A stretch of 64,000 bases of DNA from Eucalyptus grandis (taxonomy: Eukaryota; Streptophyta; Magnoliopsida; Myrtales; Myrtaceae). Where the stretch lies: NCBI RefSeq assembly GCF_016545825.1, contig NC_052619.1, positions 3,673,501 to 3,737,500 of the forward strand, read 5' to 3'. Made by a program: the position numbers and the translations under genes. Every line of letters starts with the position of its first letter. Positions within the stretch are counted from its first letter, which is position 1. Below, in pieces: positions 46,409 through 58,382 of the stretch. The notes under the pieces are model-generated. The model worked only from the letters and a program-made list of their open reading frames with translations. It ran no database searches and was not told the origin of the DNA.

Positions 46409-49333
46409 TGTTGATGTTTAGAGTAGGAGAGAAAATAACAACAAAGTGTCTAAGGTGACTAAATCCAATCAGGATTATATCATATGTATTTATAGGAATG
46501 ACTAATTATAGTAAGGGTACAAATAGATATTATTACATAAAGACCTCATAATACATCTTAATTATACATTAATACTCCCCTTGAGGTGTGACAATTGAGA
46601 GATTGGATCTTTTTTGCTTTTTTAAGGTCAAGAAAAGTTGGATCTCAACAGTGCATGGCGTGAACTAGGTAAGCTTTTGGTGAAAATGTTCGCCAACTAA
46701 TTCGCCGTAGGCACATGGCGAACACATAGATAGCTGGAAATGACCTACTCTCGAACATAGTGAGAATCCAACTCAATATATTTGGTAAGAGCTGGGAACA
46801 CAGGGTTGGGAGTAAGATATATGACATATGTCATTGCAATGAGAGGATTAAAAAGGGGCACTGTGAGCACATGAAGTAAATAACAAATTCAAATAATATT
46901 AGCAACACAATAAGCAACACAATGATATTAAGCCTTTGTACTAGAACAAAATATAGTAGGTTGCTTCTTGGCGCCCCATGAAACAAGATTGGCGCCTTAA
47001 AAAACACAAAAGCCCGAGGTGGACGTCGAGTATAGAAACACCAAGCCAATCTGCATTTGCATAAGCAATCAATGAAGTAGGAGAACACCATTTGGTGAGC
47101 TTCTATGGGTGGCTAAAAATTAGTATATACATTTGACAGCTTGGAGACAAGGAACTTTGGGTTAATGCATGGATCAGCTAACCAAGTTCACAACAAAATG
47201 AATATCAAGTCTAGTCATGAACACATATTGCAGAGCACCAACCATCTATTGATACAATGTTGGAGAAATGAGAAGCGCACCATCGTTAGTAGACAACATA
47301 ATCATCAAGATCAAGGGAGTAGATACAGGCTTGACCTTGACAAGGTCAAATTTACGCAAAAGGCCCCCTAACTTGAGATAAAACATATCATTAGAGCGGA
47401 GATGAACCTCAATGCCAAGGAAATAGTGAAGCCATCCAAAATCCTTCATAACAAATTCTTGTGAGAATCGAGTAATCAAAGAATATAATAAATTAGTCGC
47501 ATTATCTGTGATAAGTTTATCATCAACATATAATAGAACATGTAGACAACCCTGAGAAGAAACATGGATGAATAATAACGGATTGACATTACTCACCATG
47601 AAACCCAAAGATAATAAAAAAAACTGTTGAAGCAAAGAAACCATGCATGTGGAGCTTGCTTCAAACCATAAATGGCATTTTGGAAATTGCACATGTGATT
47701 GGGAACTTAGCATAAGAGAAACCAGAAGGTTGATGCATGTTAACTTCCTCACAAAAGTTGTCGTGCAAAAAGCATTATCAAGTTGACGTATAGCCCATAT
47801 TGATGAAATTGCGATAGATAGAACAACCTGAATTGTAGTGCGTTTAACAATTGAGTTAATAGTCTTGTTATAGTTTAGTCTAGCCCATTGTTCAAATTCT
47901 TGTGCAACCAAGCGAGTCTTAGAGCGTTTGATAGTCTCATAGGATCTTTCCTTACCCTTAAAAACCCATTTACAACCGACTAAATTTTAAAAGGATTAGG
48001 TGGTACAAGATCTCAAATGTGATTAGTGAATAAGGCATTAAATTCATCTGCCATGGCCACTTTCCAATGTGGGTCAAGAATGTTCTTAAAGTAGAAGTCA
48101 GTGTCTCTTTGTGAATAGAGTGAGAGAGATTAAAAAATATTCCAAGTTTAAAAATTCTAGATATGGCACTAGTCTTCATGGGATGAGTAGGAAGAGAAGA
48201 AATGGAAGTGAAGGAGTTGGATAGAGATGTAGAGAGGATTTATGGGTCTAATGTGGGAGTAATTGGTTGGGAAAGGAGTCAAGTTGGAATGCAGTTAATG
48301 GGTTGAGAGAGGGACCGGTGGAGAAAAAAAAAAATTAAAAGTAGGTTGGGTAGGCCGAGAAGAGGAGATAGGCGAGTTAGGAGGTTGGGCTAGAGAAGTG
48401 GAGAAAGGCGAATGATAAGCTAGAGGGCCAAAGGAGGTAGAAGGAAGAATAGATTGATTGGAAGAAACAAAAATCAAAGGGTCGAATTGGAATGGTGAGT
48501 TATGGGACTAAGAATTGAAGGATTTTGTGAAAAGGGTAAAAAAAAATTAATCAAACCAAACAAGGCGATTGATAAAACCACGATTACTTGTCCTATTAAG
48601 GCAACGATAGCCTTTTTGATTTGACACATACCAAATAAATACATATGGCACAGAATGAGCTGCTCACTATGGGAGATGAGATGGAAGAAGAGAATAACAA
48701 ATACACCTAAAAACTCGAAAGAACAAATAATCAAATTGGAACCCAAATAAACAGTGGAAAGAAGAAATAGTAGATAGGACAAAAGTAGGAAGTTGATTAA
48801 TAACAAAATAGCAGTGAGAAGAGCATCAATCCAATATGATGAAGGCACATGAACATGGATTAATAAGGTTTGAGATATTTCGACTAAGTGTTGATTTTGT
48901 ATTCTGATGTACCATTTTGAGATGGGTGTCTAGATAAGAAAAGTGTTTAATAATATGAATTTTGCTTTGGTATGTTGGGAATGAATTATCGGTATATTCG
49001 GAATGAATTACTGGTATATTCTCCTCCCCCATTAGTTTGTAAAAAATTGATTTTGGCATTGCACATATTTACGCTAAAACGATGGAAGCGATGAAAATGT
49101 GCAGGCACTCTAGATTTATTTTTTCATAGGAAAAAACCAAGTAAATTCAAATTATTCATTAATATTGATATTTAGAGTTGTAGAGAATATAACGATAAAG
49201 TGTTTATGGTGGCTCAATCACAGTTAGGATTGTATGATATGCATTTATTGGAGTGACTAACTACAGTAAGGATACAACTAGAAACATAATTACAGGAAAG
49301 GTCCCGTAATACATATAAATTATACATTGATAC
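46409..49333 (-). mobile_element. Decayed Ty1/copia retrotransposon
   Basis: Two diverged terminal repeats of about 170 bp lie at 46409-46574 and 49163-49333. Both read T(G/A)TTGAT(G/A)TTTAGAG at the left and TACATTRATACT at the right on the plus strand. The internal domains are on the minus strand, so 49163-49333 is the 5' LTR. A polypurine tract CAAGGGGAG (minus strand, 46583-46575) lies just before the 3' LTR. The internal part is only 2.6 kb and lacks clear gag. No target duplication could be matched, as expected for an old copy. Confidence 0.7.
47246..48850 (-). pseudogene. Copia reverse transcriptase and integrase remnants
   Basis: Minus-strand reading frames with copia traits: the reverse transcriptase metal-binding motif YVDD, followed by GWLHYFLGIEV, at about 47910-47250, and upstream fragments resembling the integrase/RT linker at 48474-48850. 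Several stops and frame changes separate them, so nothing functional remains. Confidence 0.7.
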
Positions 49334-49339
49334 TAGAGC

Positions 49340-49539
49340 GTTAAAACGCGTATTATTTAAACATATAACTTTAGGGCACTCCATGGCGCAACACGGGTCC
49401 CTTCACAGCCTACGCACATGAAAAATAAGTAGCCACAAATTATTGATATATTGCTTCTAAGCTCAGTACTACCAACTCCATACCATGTCCATGATCATTT
49501 TACAAAGAAAGAGGGGAAGCTATGGCAAGTAAATACATC
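49340..49539. other. Intergenic / 3' region of the lipid transfer gene
   Basis: Short spacer, no feature recognised. Confidence 0.4.
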
Positions 49540-50415
49540 TCAGACCATGTCAACAAGAGTATTTAACAGGAGCCACAAGGCGACTCCGACACGCCAAGGT
49601 CCTTTTGCCAAACCGTTGCTTGAGACGAGGCTGGATCGATCTCCTGTATCGGTGACAACGAAGAAGAGATCAACTATCATCGACTACTGTTCTTTTTGTA
49701 CTGTCAAGGAAATATAACTGGTAACTTAATTAGTTCTCGTTCATCTTGGGGGGAAGAAAAGGAAGAAGGGAGAGGAAGGAAGAGGAAAGAAGATGATTTG
49801 ATCACCGTTGATGCTCCCGGCGTACGATGCGTTTGTGAATTGCTCGAAAACTTGAGCATCTGGGGAGTTCGGATCCAAATGCAGAAGAGCTGTATTCCAA
49901 AGGGAAGCGATGAGAGAGCATAAAAGCTATACACTTCTCTTATTTTGATGAACGTCAGAGTTTGTTTGTCTGTGTTTTGACCTTTAAGCTCCGGTAAGAA
50001 ATGGCCAGCAAAATAGAAACAATTAACTTAGCTAGATAAGCTGACGATAATCTCACAGCTTCTACAGTAAGGGGACCCGCTTACCAGGGCAGTGAGAGGC
50101 ATTGGACGGAGAGTGGCAAATAGAAGGGAGGGCGAGTGCGAGGGTGGCGTTGAGCTTGAAGCCGAGCCCCGGCTCGTCGCGGTCTCGGATCAGCATGCAC
50201 AAGCACCGCCTCGTCTCGTCCAGGTCCTTCCTCAGATTTGCGCAGCATGGCACGGATGGAGCCTTGCTGTCGCCGCCGACGAAGGGTAGGCATGGCGAGA
50301 GATTGACCAGCTGGGCCTCGCACTCTTGCTTGTCTTGCGCCACGTCCGAGGTCACGCCATTCGCGAGCATCGTCGTGATCAAGAGCATCACTGTAAACCC
50401 AAGTGATGAGCTCAT
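49540..50415 (-). CDS. GPI-anchored non-specific lipid transfer protein, YLS3-like
   Basis: Three exons on the minus strand: 50415-50085, 49889-49806 and 49673-49540, with GT-AG borders and phase 1 at both junctions, give 182 residues. An N-terminal signal peptide (MSSSLGFTVMLLITTMLANG) is followed by the eight-cysteine lipid-transfer fold: C, C, CC, CXC (RCLC), C, C, all eight present. Exon 2 continues with ALLHLDPNSPDAQVFEQFTN, diagnostic of YLS3/xylogen-like LTPG proteins. Exon 3 has a Ser/Gly stretch and a hydrophobic end (VALWLLLNTLVDMV), as needed for GPI anchoring. Exported to the outer face of the plasma membrane, such proteins bind lipids for cuticle or wall deposition. The family usually has a longer Pro/Ser/Thr-rich linker before the tail, so this one is short. 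The exon 2 donor and exon 3 acceptor are my choice from several. Confidence 0.78.
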
Positions 50416-50483
50416 CTTCAAAAAGAGAGAGAGAGGGAGAGAGGTTATTCAGGAGAAAGATGGCTGGATTAAGAGATGATTAA

Positions 50484-50497
50484 GGATATAAATATGA
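50484..50497 (-). promoter_or_regulatory. Possible TATA box of the LTPG gene
   Basis: ATATTTATATCC on the minus strand lies about 75 bp upstream of the ATG at 50415. A GA-rich run at about 50421-50443 lies in the predicted leader. Confidence 0.35.
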
Positions 50498-50744
50498 TTT
50501 TTCAGTCATTATAGAGTTTCATTCATCTCGGTGGCCATGCCTGTTATTGGTTTTGCGTGAACAGGGGTTTGCTTTCGCCAAATCACAGAGCCAAGATGAT
50601 GGTAGGTGATAACTTCTGACGACGGGTAATTTGACTGCCGGACTCGATCTAAACCCTCAAGCCAAGATAAATTGTTGATTCATGCGTTCAGTCGATGTTG
50701 TCTACATCCTCAACTTTTTACATTGATAAGGCACCTTTTATTTC

Positions 50745-51650
50745 GCTAAAGAAATTTTTTTTCTTATTTTCCGGTGTTTGATTCGTTTAGGAAAATGAAT
50801 AATAGAAAATATTTTCCTAATCAATGTAAAACTTAATTAAAAATCATTTTTCGAAATATGACTAAGTATTGACACTTGGACGCGTAATTCTATGCTTGAG
50901 CTCGGAAACCCTAATGTTGGTCTCATTGTCTAGGACCAGGCCTACGGTGCCCGAGGATGGGTCCATTGAGGTTGGGCTCGTGATTCCATTGCCCATGCCA
51001 GCGTTCGGGTCCATTGACATCAAGCTCTGGACCTTGGTGCCCTTGCCCGAGTCTATTGAGGCTAAGCTCAAAGCCTTGATGCCCTAGCACCTGGGTTTAA
51101 GTCCACAAAGACCGAGTATAGGATCTTGTTACCTAAGCTCGAATCCCTAACACTTGAGCCCAAGTCCATGAAGGTTGTGCCCAAGTTCCCCATGCCCAAG
51201 CTCCCATCCTCAACAATGAAGCTCAGGTCCACCATGGCCCTGTTCAAGTTCTTGGCACTTGAGCTTGGGTCCCTAGTGCTCAGGATAGGGTCAATCAAGG
51301 GCAAGGCCTACAACCCCAATACCCGCACTTAGGTCTATCAAGGTTGAGCCCAATACCCCAACGCTAGCACCCTGGTCCCTAGTGCTCATGCCCTAAGCCC
51401 TGGCGCTCAAGTTGGGATCCATCAAGGCTCCACTTGAAACTGTGGTACCCGTATCTGATTTCCTAGTTGCCCTTATGCAAGTTACTAGGGTCCAAATAAT
51501 GTATATTTATTTAGGGAAATCAAAGATTTTGCACACCAAAGGACGAAAAAAAAATTCGGTTCATTTTCAAATTTCAACTAAATACTTGAAAATAACTTTC
51601 CAAAAAATATTTTTAAGAAATATTACATTTCTCGCAAAACAAACAAAGCA
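50745..51650. repeat. Foldback element with a degenerate minisatellite core
   Basis: The outer arms (about 50745-50870 and 51500-51650) are AT-rich and partly inverted ('gaaaatattttcc' against 'ggaaaatgaataa'-like text). The core (50890-51460) is more GC-rich. It consists of degenerate units of about 42-65 bp, each ending in the phrase 'gagcccaagtcca' or 'gttcgggtccat' and containing 'gcccttgccc'. No stable open frame, and no target duplication fixed. Confidence 0.5.
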
Positions 51651-52346
51651 TAAGTAAACTCGTTTTTTTGAATTTATAATATTGCAATTTCATAGAAGAG
51701 ACAACTATAAGTTTCACCTGAAAATTTATTTATTTATTTATTTTTATTATTTTCGTGAAATAGATGGAAATGAAGTAGGTTTTTGGCGTGGCTATGTAAG
51801 ATGGTATAGAAAAGAGCCGAAATCGATATCATGCATTCACTACGCCAGCGTAGTACTCTCTCGGGCGATACCGGTTGATCAAAAACCGATCAACTGTTGG
51901 ATTACAATGCCATCCATTGTACGGTTCGCGCGTGTACTCTCCCAGAATGGTACACGTCTTTGTTCCAATCCTTTTCATCAAAATTTAAACGCAAGACTAA
52001 AAAATAAATAATAATAATAATAGAGCAATTGATAGATATTATAGAAAAGTTAGCCCCGTTTAAGGGAAGAAATTTAAAATGAATTTCCATTGTGATCCCT
52101 CAAATCTATGCATTTATATTATATGATTATCTTGGATTAGGTAAGAGTGACAATTCATTTCCACCAGTAAAGTTCAATGTCATGTGGACTAAACATATAT
52201 TGTCAAAAAAATATTAATCCAAGCATGACATGTTCAATATTCTCATAAAAAAAATCAACGGGAATATGATGTTTTACTGAATAAGTTGACTCCAACTTAA
52301 TCCACATAACTTGTGTTTAATTAACAAGGTTAAATTAGCTAAAATC

Positions 52347-53314
52347 GAGATACGGACACTTGAAGTGCCAAAACTTGGCACGGATGGACACTTAAGTATC
52401 AAAAGTTTGGAAAGTGACACTCAAATGTCAAAATTGAAGCAAAATGAATTACTTAAGTGCCACTTTGGCCAAAATCCAACCAAAATGTCTATGTGGCGAT
52501 TTTTTGGTGAATAAAGTGTAAAACGATGTCGTTTTGCCGACGCGCTAAACAATACAAAAATGACGTTGTTTTGGTGTTGACATCGCAAAAAAAAATTAAT
52601 TATATTAAATTTAAAACTAAACTTATTTTAAAATTTTAAAAATAAAATAAAAATATTAAAAAAACTATTTTTAAAAAACTAAAAACTAAAAATATTAAAA
52701 AACTAAAAATTTAAAAATAAACTTATTTAAAACATTTACAAATAAAATAAAAATATTAAAAAACTAAAAATTAAAAAAAAACTAAAATGTAAAAAAATAT
52801 TAAAAATAAAAATTTAATTTACAACATCTAAAAATAAAATAAAAATATTTTAAAAACTAAAAATTTGAAAAGGGGGAGGGGGGTTGGGCTTTTAACGGAG
52901 TGACAACGGCGAGAGCTCAACCCTCGACCGCCTGCCCCTTTTTTTTTTTTTTTTTTAAAATTAAAATTTTTAATTTTTTAATTTTTTAAATTTTTAGTTT
53001 TTTAATATTTTTATTTTATTTTTAAATGTTTTTAAATAAATTTAGTTTTTAATTTAATTTTATTAATTTTTATATTAATTTTTTTTACCACGTCAACACC
53101 AAAACAACGTTGTTTTGGTATTGTCTAGCCACGTCAACGTGTAAAACGGCATCGTTTTGCACTTCCTTTACCAAAGCAAATCACCACGTCGGCATTTTGG
53201 CCGGAGTGGCACTTAAGTGATACATTTTACTCCGATCTTAGCACTTAAATGTCACTTTCCAAATTTTTTATACTTTAAGTGTCCATAGTTTTGGCACTAG
53301 AAGTGTACTTCTGC
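52347..53314. mobile_element. Mutator-like foldback MITE, long inverted arms
   Basis: A 968-bp insert flanked by a perfect 11-bp direct repeat TAGCTAAAATC at 52336-52346 and 53315-53325. The arms are long inverted repeats over most of the element. For example, ACACTTGAAGTGCCAAAAC on the left matches ACACTTCTAGTGCCAAAAC as reverse complement on the right, and both carry 'aaaacgatg(t/c)cgtttt' and 'aacgttgttttggtgttgac'-type blocks. The core at 52870-52945 is GC-rich inside AT-rich flanks. Mutator-like duplications are 9 bp; two extra matching bases may be chance. No ORF. Confidence 0.75.
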
Positions 53315-53325
53315 TAGCTAAAATC

Positions 53326-54100
53326 CAATTAAAACCACCCAAATAGCTTATTCGAGCTAGAATTCGACTTTCATGACTTCATTCATAGATCTTATGTGTA
53401 CAAATAGAATAACATGATCAAAGTTAGTTTGAATATTTTTTTTCTTTCTATTTTCTCAGTTCTATTTTCCTTCATAAGCCGTTAATTGTAGATTTTGAAC
53501 TATGGTATAATTTTAATTTTAAAAATTATCATGTCAGAATTCCTAGCATCACAATTAAGTGTCTTAAATACAAATGACGTGATTACACAAAATTATATGA
53601 ATTAAAGGATTAAATGGCACAAATTAAAAACACGAGGGTTCAATTGCAAAGGCTACACGAACTATGGGACTAAAATTGAAGTTATTGACAATAGCCAATT
53701 GTAATAGGATACTTTTAACTTATATATAAACATACATGTGTAAAAGAACACTTTTTGAGAAAAAGTCAAAAAGAAAAAATGCAAACTATAATTACCGGGA
53801 CACATTTATCCTTAATTTTTTTTGCGACATCAAAAACTCTTACCATGCCTATAACATATTTACTCTATAGTTTTTTCGTGACACATTATTCTCCGTCAAT
53901 GTTAGGTTAGATGACTTTTCGGTCAAAATAACATCACTTTTATTTCATTTAAGTTATGTAAGCATAATATTAATATCGTTTACTTTTTGATATTTATGTA
54001 AGCACATTTTTAATGAATTCCATTGATAAAATTTTGACGGATGATAAATGTGCCACAAATTTATGATTTTATAAATCATAATTGGCATAGTTCATGATTT
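53326..54100. other. AT-rich spacer with element-like phrases
   Basis: No gene supported. 53780-54110 has phrases about 'gacacatttat' and their complements ('ataaatgtgccac'), as in the two ends of a degraded MITE. I could not fix its limits. Confidence 0.35.
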
Positions 54101-54104
54101 TTTT

Positions 54105-55598
54105 GTGGCATTTGCCCTATTTTTTTATATATATTTTTTCAATTTCGTTTTCTTTCCTTTTCAATATTCTCTCTTGTTTTTGAGATTTTCTCCTCCGTTT
54201 CTCCCGCAGTCTCGATTTCTTCCGCCATTCTCGACGGCCTCGCTTCCACGAGCTTCGCCGAACGTAACTCCGGCCAAGCTTCAGTCGCAAATACCGTCGG
54301 ACGGCGCAACCACACCGCCGCCTCCTCCGCCGCTAACGGAGCCGGAGCTCACGTGACTCCGCCGTACCTCAGAGAGAGAACCGCCGCCACCGCAGCATCT
54401 CTCCTCCCGCTCTCCTCCCTCCGCCGCCGGCGCACCGCCTCTGTCCCTCGCCGGAGAGATCCCCGCGTGCGCAATCGACGGACGGAAGAGCCCCGCCGCT
54501 CCCCGCTGCTCAATTTCACCATCCCACCTCACACTCGCTGCTCCGCACAGCATTTCCTCAGGCTCCTACCCAAATTTCGCCTCTTGGTTGTTTACCCGGA
54601 ACCCGCCGTTCGACGCCGACCATCGCCTGTGATGATCCGGTAGGACCCGAAACTCATATTTGCATCGGTTTGTTTTGGATTGTAACGTTGGGAATGCATT
54701 GCGGGTCACCCGTTTGATGAAATGCCTCTCTAAGCGTACGCTTCAGTGAGATCATGCAATATATACAAATACATAGGCGGCATTTCTTTTCTTTTCTTTT
54801 TTATCTTTGTCCCCTTAGTGCTTGGATCAGTTGCAGATTTTCAAATTTGAGGATGCTAGTTTATATATGGGAAGTGATTCTTCATGATTGATAAACGTTC
54901 GATGACTGGGGAAGGATTGGGATTAGCAAGATTTCTTTTTTATCATTGTTGACTACGTCAATGTGGAAATCTTCCACCTAGTTGAGTATTAATATAAGTC
55001 AATCAATTCGGTAAAAAAAAAAAAAAAATTAAATCATCGGTGTGTTTTTTTCTTCTTTTTTTCTGTGTTTCGTCTGGACACAGAGAGTTCCTTTGTGAAA
55101 CTTGATATTGAATTATTGGTTTTCCCGGGGGTCCATTCTTTTTCTATATAGAGTTGACAAAATGCTTGCTGAATCTTGAATCTGATGATCAAATTGCGCT
55201 TGCTGTAGTGGGTGTTGATGCATACTTTCTTCCTGTTGAGTGTGCTGTTGATCTGGTGATGAGTCTAACGTCTGTTGTTGTTTGGGGACATTCAGCTTCT
55301 CATCCTCAGTCTCTCTGTACTGGCCCAAGGGACTTGCTCCCCTAGTGGATGAGGGAACTAACTGTCCTAAAACCTTCTTTTTTGGTGTCTTATCCTTGCT
55401 CAACTGGGTTTTCATTTTAATTCCCTTTTTACACATGTATAGTTAATAAGGACCCTTCTTTATGCCATTGCATCTTCCATCATTGACAGTTCTGCACAGC
55501 AGCACGTGGAAATGATGTTTATTGGATTGTCAAGACCGAAAAGAATCCAAGAAGGAACTAGCACCTGAGATTAATAGGAGTTGTCATCTAGATGAAGG
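54105..55598 (+). other. Probable 5' leader of the PORR gene
   Basis: GC-rich, CCG-rich sequence (54200-54643) follows the AT-rich spacer and looks like a transcribed leader. A possible donor (GATCCG before GTAGGA) lies at 54642/54643, and the rest to 55598 would be intron and second leader exon. The frame open at 54353-54643 is Arg/Pro-rich and shows no domain. An out-of-frame ATG at 55592 overlaps the true start and would make a very short uORF. Confidence 0.4.
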
Positions 55599-56897
55599 AT
55601 GTTGCTCTGGTTACTGGGAAGGACTGGAGAGTCTAATCTCTTCTTTAGCTGCCGGCTAGGTTTTAGGTATCAACAAAAGTGTAGCCTGGTGAATGTGAAA
55701 TTGAAGTGGGCAAAAGATTGGGAGCTTGACACGGTTGTTTCAGGGGAGAGGGATCTCAAAGCAGTGAACTTCCTTATATCTCTTATTGCCTCTGCTCCAC
55801 GGAGTTGCCTCCCTGTATACCACCTCTCTCGTTCTCGTGGACAACTTGGCCTTCCCCATGATCTCAAGCTCTCTACATTTATCAGGAGATACCCAAATAT
55901 TTTTCACGAGTTTTATACTCCTGACAGTGGAGGGACTCCTGTTCCGTGGTTTCAGTTGACACCCAAAGCCCGTGGACTCCAGCAGGAGGAACTCAATGTT
56001 TTGCAACAGAACCATACGGATATCCAGAACAGGCTTTGCAAATTGCTTATGCTCACTAGAGATAGGATCCTTCCTTTGCAAACTATTGACCAGTTGAAAT
56101 GGGATCTTGGATTGCCCTATAATTATCAAGAATTACTGATTTTAAAGAGTCCAGAATTGTTCTCTTTAATTAGGCTCCCTGATGATCGAACTGGTGTGAA
56201 ACTTCTATTGTGGGACGATCACCTAGCTGTATCTGAATTGCAGAAGAATGCAGCTTTACTGCAGAAGGAAGAAGATTTAAAAGATGGCATCCTATCTTTT
56301 CCAGTTCGGTTCACAAGAGGCTTTGGGTTAAAGAAAAAATGCATGAGGTGGCTAGAAGAATGGCAGAGCCTTCCTTATACTTCTCCTTACTCGGATTCAT
56401 CCCACTTGGATCCTCGTACCGACGTATCTGAGAAAAGGATTGTTGGAGTCTTCCATGAGCTTCTACACCTCACTGTCAAGAAGAAAACAGAGCGGAATAA
56501 CGTAAGTAATCTTCGCAAGCCATTAAGTTTGCCCCAAAAGTTCACGAAGGTTTTCGAGCGCCACCCAGGAATCTTCTACATTTCAAAGAAGTCTGATACT
56601 CAGAATGTGATCCTTAGGGAGGCTTTTGAGGGAAAGCGTCTCTTGTACGAACACCCCATTGTACAATTCCGGGAAAAATTGACAAGCATGATGAGTGAAG
56701 GTTTTCTAGACAGAAGCAGGGGGAATTACAAAAGTTCTGTGGCTGGTGATCTGGCAGAAGATGCTGGCGCAGCAATCAGTGATGATCAACAAACTTCTGA
56801 ACAAGAGACAGATGCGTTTATGTTTTCAGATTATGATTCAGATGGGACTTTGGATGATCCTTGTTGGAAAAAAAAAGGAAAATCCTCCCAGTGCTGA
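55599..56897 (+). CDS. PORR-domain protein, organellar RNA splicing (WTF-like)
   Basis: Intronless frame of 432 residues that is nearly all PORR domain (plant organelle RNA recognition), the fold of maize WTF1 and Arabidopsis RPD1 and WTF9, which bind group II introns and promote splicing in plastids or mitochondria. Landmarks run in order: LKWAKDWELD, DLKAVNFLISLIASAPRSCL, QLGLPHDLKLSTFIRRYPNI, KLLMLTRDRILPLQTIDQLK, WDLGLPYNY, FPVRFTRGFGLKKKCMRWLE, LPYTSPYSD and the end block LPQKFTKVFERHPGIFYISK. A short N terminus (MLLWLLGRTGESNLFF) may be a mitochondrial presequence. The acidic C-terminal tail meets a run of nine A at about 56868-56876. One base more or less there would change the last residues, so the C terminus is uncertain. 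Substrate intron unknown. Confidence 0.85.
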   Translation: MLLWLLGRTGESNLFFSCRLGFRYQQKCSLVNVKLKWAKDWELDTVVSGERDLKAVNFLISLIASAPRSCLPVYHLSRSRGQLGLPHDLKLSTFIRRYPNIFHEFYTPDSGGTPVPWFQLTPKARGLQQEELNVLQQNHTDIQNRLCKLLMLTRDRILPLQTIDQLKWDLGLPYNYQELLILKSPELFSLIRLPDDRTGVKLLLWDDHLAVSELQKNAALLQKEEDLKDGILSFPVRFTRGFGLKKKCMRWLEEWQSLPYTSPYSDSSHLDPRTDVSEKRIVGVFHELLHLTVKKKTERNNVSNLRKPLSLPQKFTKVFERHPGIFYISKKSDTQNVILREAFEGKRLLYEHPIVQFREKLTSMMSEGFLDRSRGNYKSSVAGDLAEDAGAAISDDQQTSEQETDAFMFSDYDSDGTLDDPCWKKKGKSSQC

Positions 56898-57541
56898 AGT
56901 GGCGTTTGAGGTCAAGGGAAGCAGCAATATTGGGGGTGAGACAGATGAGTTCTGCACTGTACAGATCTCACTTCTTGGTGACTGCTGATCTAAGGACATC
57001 CTATGTCAATTTGCTGTGAGTTTTTTCCTCGGCATGTCTATTTCTGAACGCCATTATTTGTTATTTAAGTTTTACTAGCTGTACATTTGATCTTCAGGTG
57101 AGAAGGGCCTGAATACTGGCAACTTCCGGGAGCCTGAGGAATCGGGAGGCAACCTTCTCGCAAGGTCTTGGCGATTACATTAATTTGCCAAAGCATATAA
57201 GCATCTGAATGGGGATCCATGAATGTAAGCCGAGATTTCAATGAATCTGCTCGAATCATCCTGGACATTCAAATTATGTCATCTGGTTTAGCATGAACAG
57301 CAGCCAAACGCAACTGAGCACGCTCTGGTTTCACACTGCTGCAATTCAAATCCATTTTGAGTTTGCTTTAGAATAGCAGCAGCTGTTTTCATTTCGAGGC
57401 AGTCACAATGATAATTTCGGCAATGTCGTGCCGCCTTTTGCTGTATGCACATTTGTGGTTCCTAACGAGTTCGTTAATCGGACCGACTTTGATGTTCTGT
57501 TCTATTGTGAGAAGGCAGTGCTAATATTAGTTGGGCTGTAG
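56898..57541 (+). other. 3' region of the PORR gene
   Basis: Probable 3' UTR and spacer. The alternative frame after the A run stays open to about 56988. No other feature. Confidence 0.4.
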
Positions 57542-57561
57542 TGATGTGCTCATGTATCTCA

Positions 57562-58382
57562 TAGGGGTGTGCAACGAAACCGCCCGAACCGGGACCGGAC
57601 CGGCCGGTTTTGGGCGGTTCCCACTGTCGGCGGTCCGGTTCCCAATTCCTAATCTTAGAACCGGCGGCCGGTTGGTCCGGTTCCCGGTTCCAAGGTGGGA
57701 ACCGGACTGACCGGACCGACCGGACGGGACCAATTTTTTTATATATAATTTATATACATAGAATATATAAACACATATAATATATGAATATTATTTGCAA
57801 TTACAATTGCAATTGAGGTAACAATCTTCTATGTGGCCAAGAGACCACCAAAGCTTTGTTGTTACTCTTTATTTATAGAGAAAACTTACTTGTTAGTTTC
57901 ATTTTCTACTCGATGTGAGACAAGGCTCTAGGAGTTCATCGTGCTCACACTCTCTCTCTTGCTCCCCTCACTTGCAAACAATAAGGCACTTCAAGCCTTA
58001 AAAAGTCTAATATCGACTAAACATTCAAAGCATAGAAGAGAGATTGTCTATAAAACCTAAACTAAGCACAACCTTTAATCAAATTGTTCTTGGCTTTTAT
58101 GCTTAAAATTAAGCGTGAAACACATAAACTGTGATTGATATTCACGCAAGTGAAATGTGAATATTTTGCACGTGGTGCATGAAACCATGTGTGAGTAGTT
58201 TTATTAGAATGCCCGGGAACTGAATTGGATTGATCGGTCCGGAGCATGGTTTTTCTTTAGTGAAAAAGGAAAATACCGATTTTGTTGGACCGGACCGGAC
58301 TGGACCGAACCGATGGTCGGGTCCGGTTCCCGGTCCTAGGACCAAACGGTCCGGTCCACAGTTCCCAAAATTGGGAACCGGT
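57562..58382. mobile_element. GGTTCC/GGACCG-rich hAT-like insert
   Basis: An 821-bp insert between two 20-bp direct repeats with one mismatch: tgatgtgctcatgtatctca (57542-57561) and tgatgtgctcatatatctca (58383-58402). The left end TAGGGGTGTGCAACG is of the same hAT-like kind as that of the MITE at 27851. Both outer parts are rich in CCGGTTC and GGACCGG, inverted to each other; the middle (57740-58200) is AT-rich. The expected right end with TGCACACCCCTA is missing, and 20 bp is too long for a hAT duplication. Confidence 0.55.

Noticed and set aside
50862..51332. Open frames on both strands with Met/Ser/Asp- or Leu-rich repeats
   Set aside because: Come from a degenerate minisatellite; no consistent frame across units.
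54353..54643. Arg/Pro-rich frame as the N terminus of the PORR protein
   Set aside because: No presequence-like pattern or verified splice into 55599; treated as leader.
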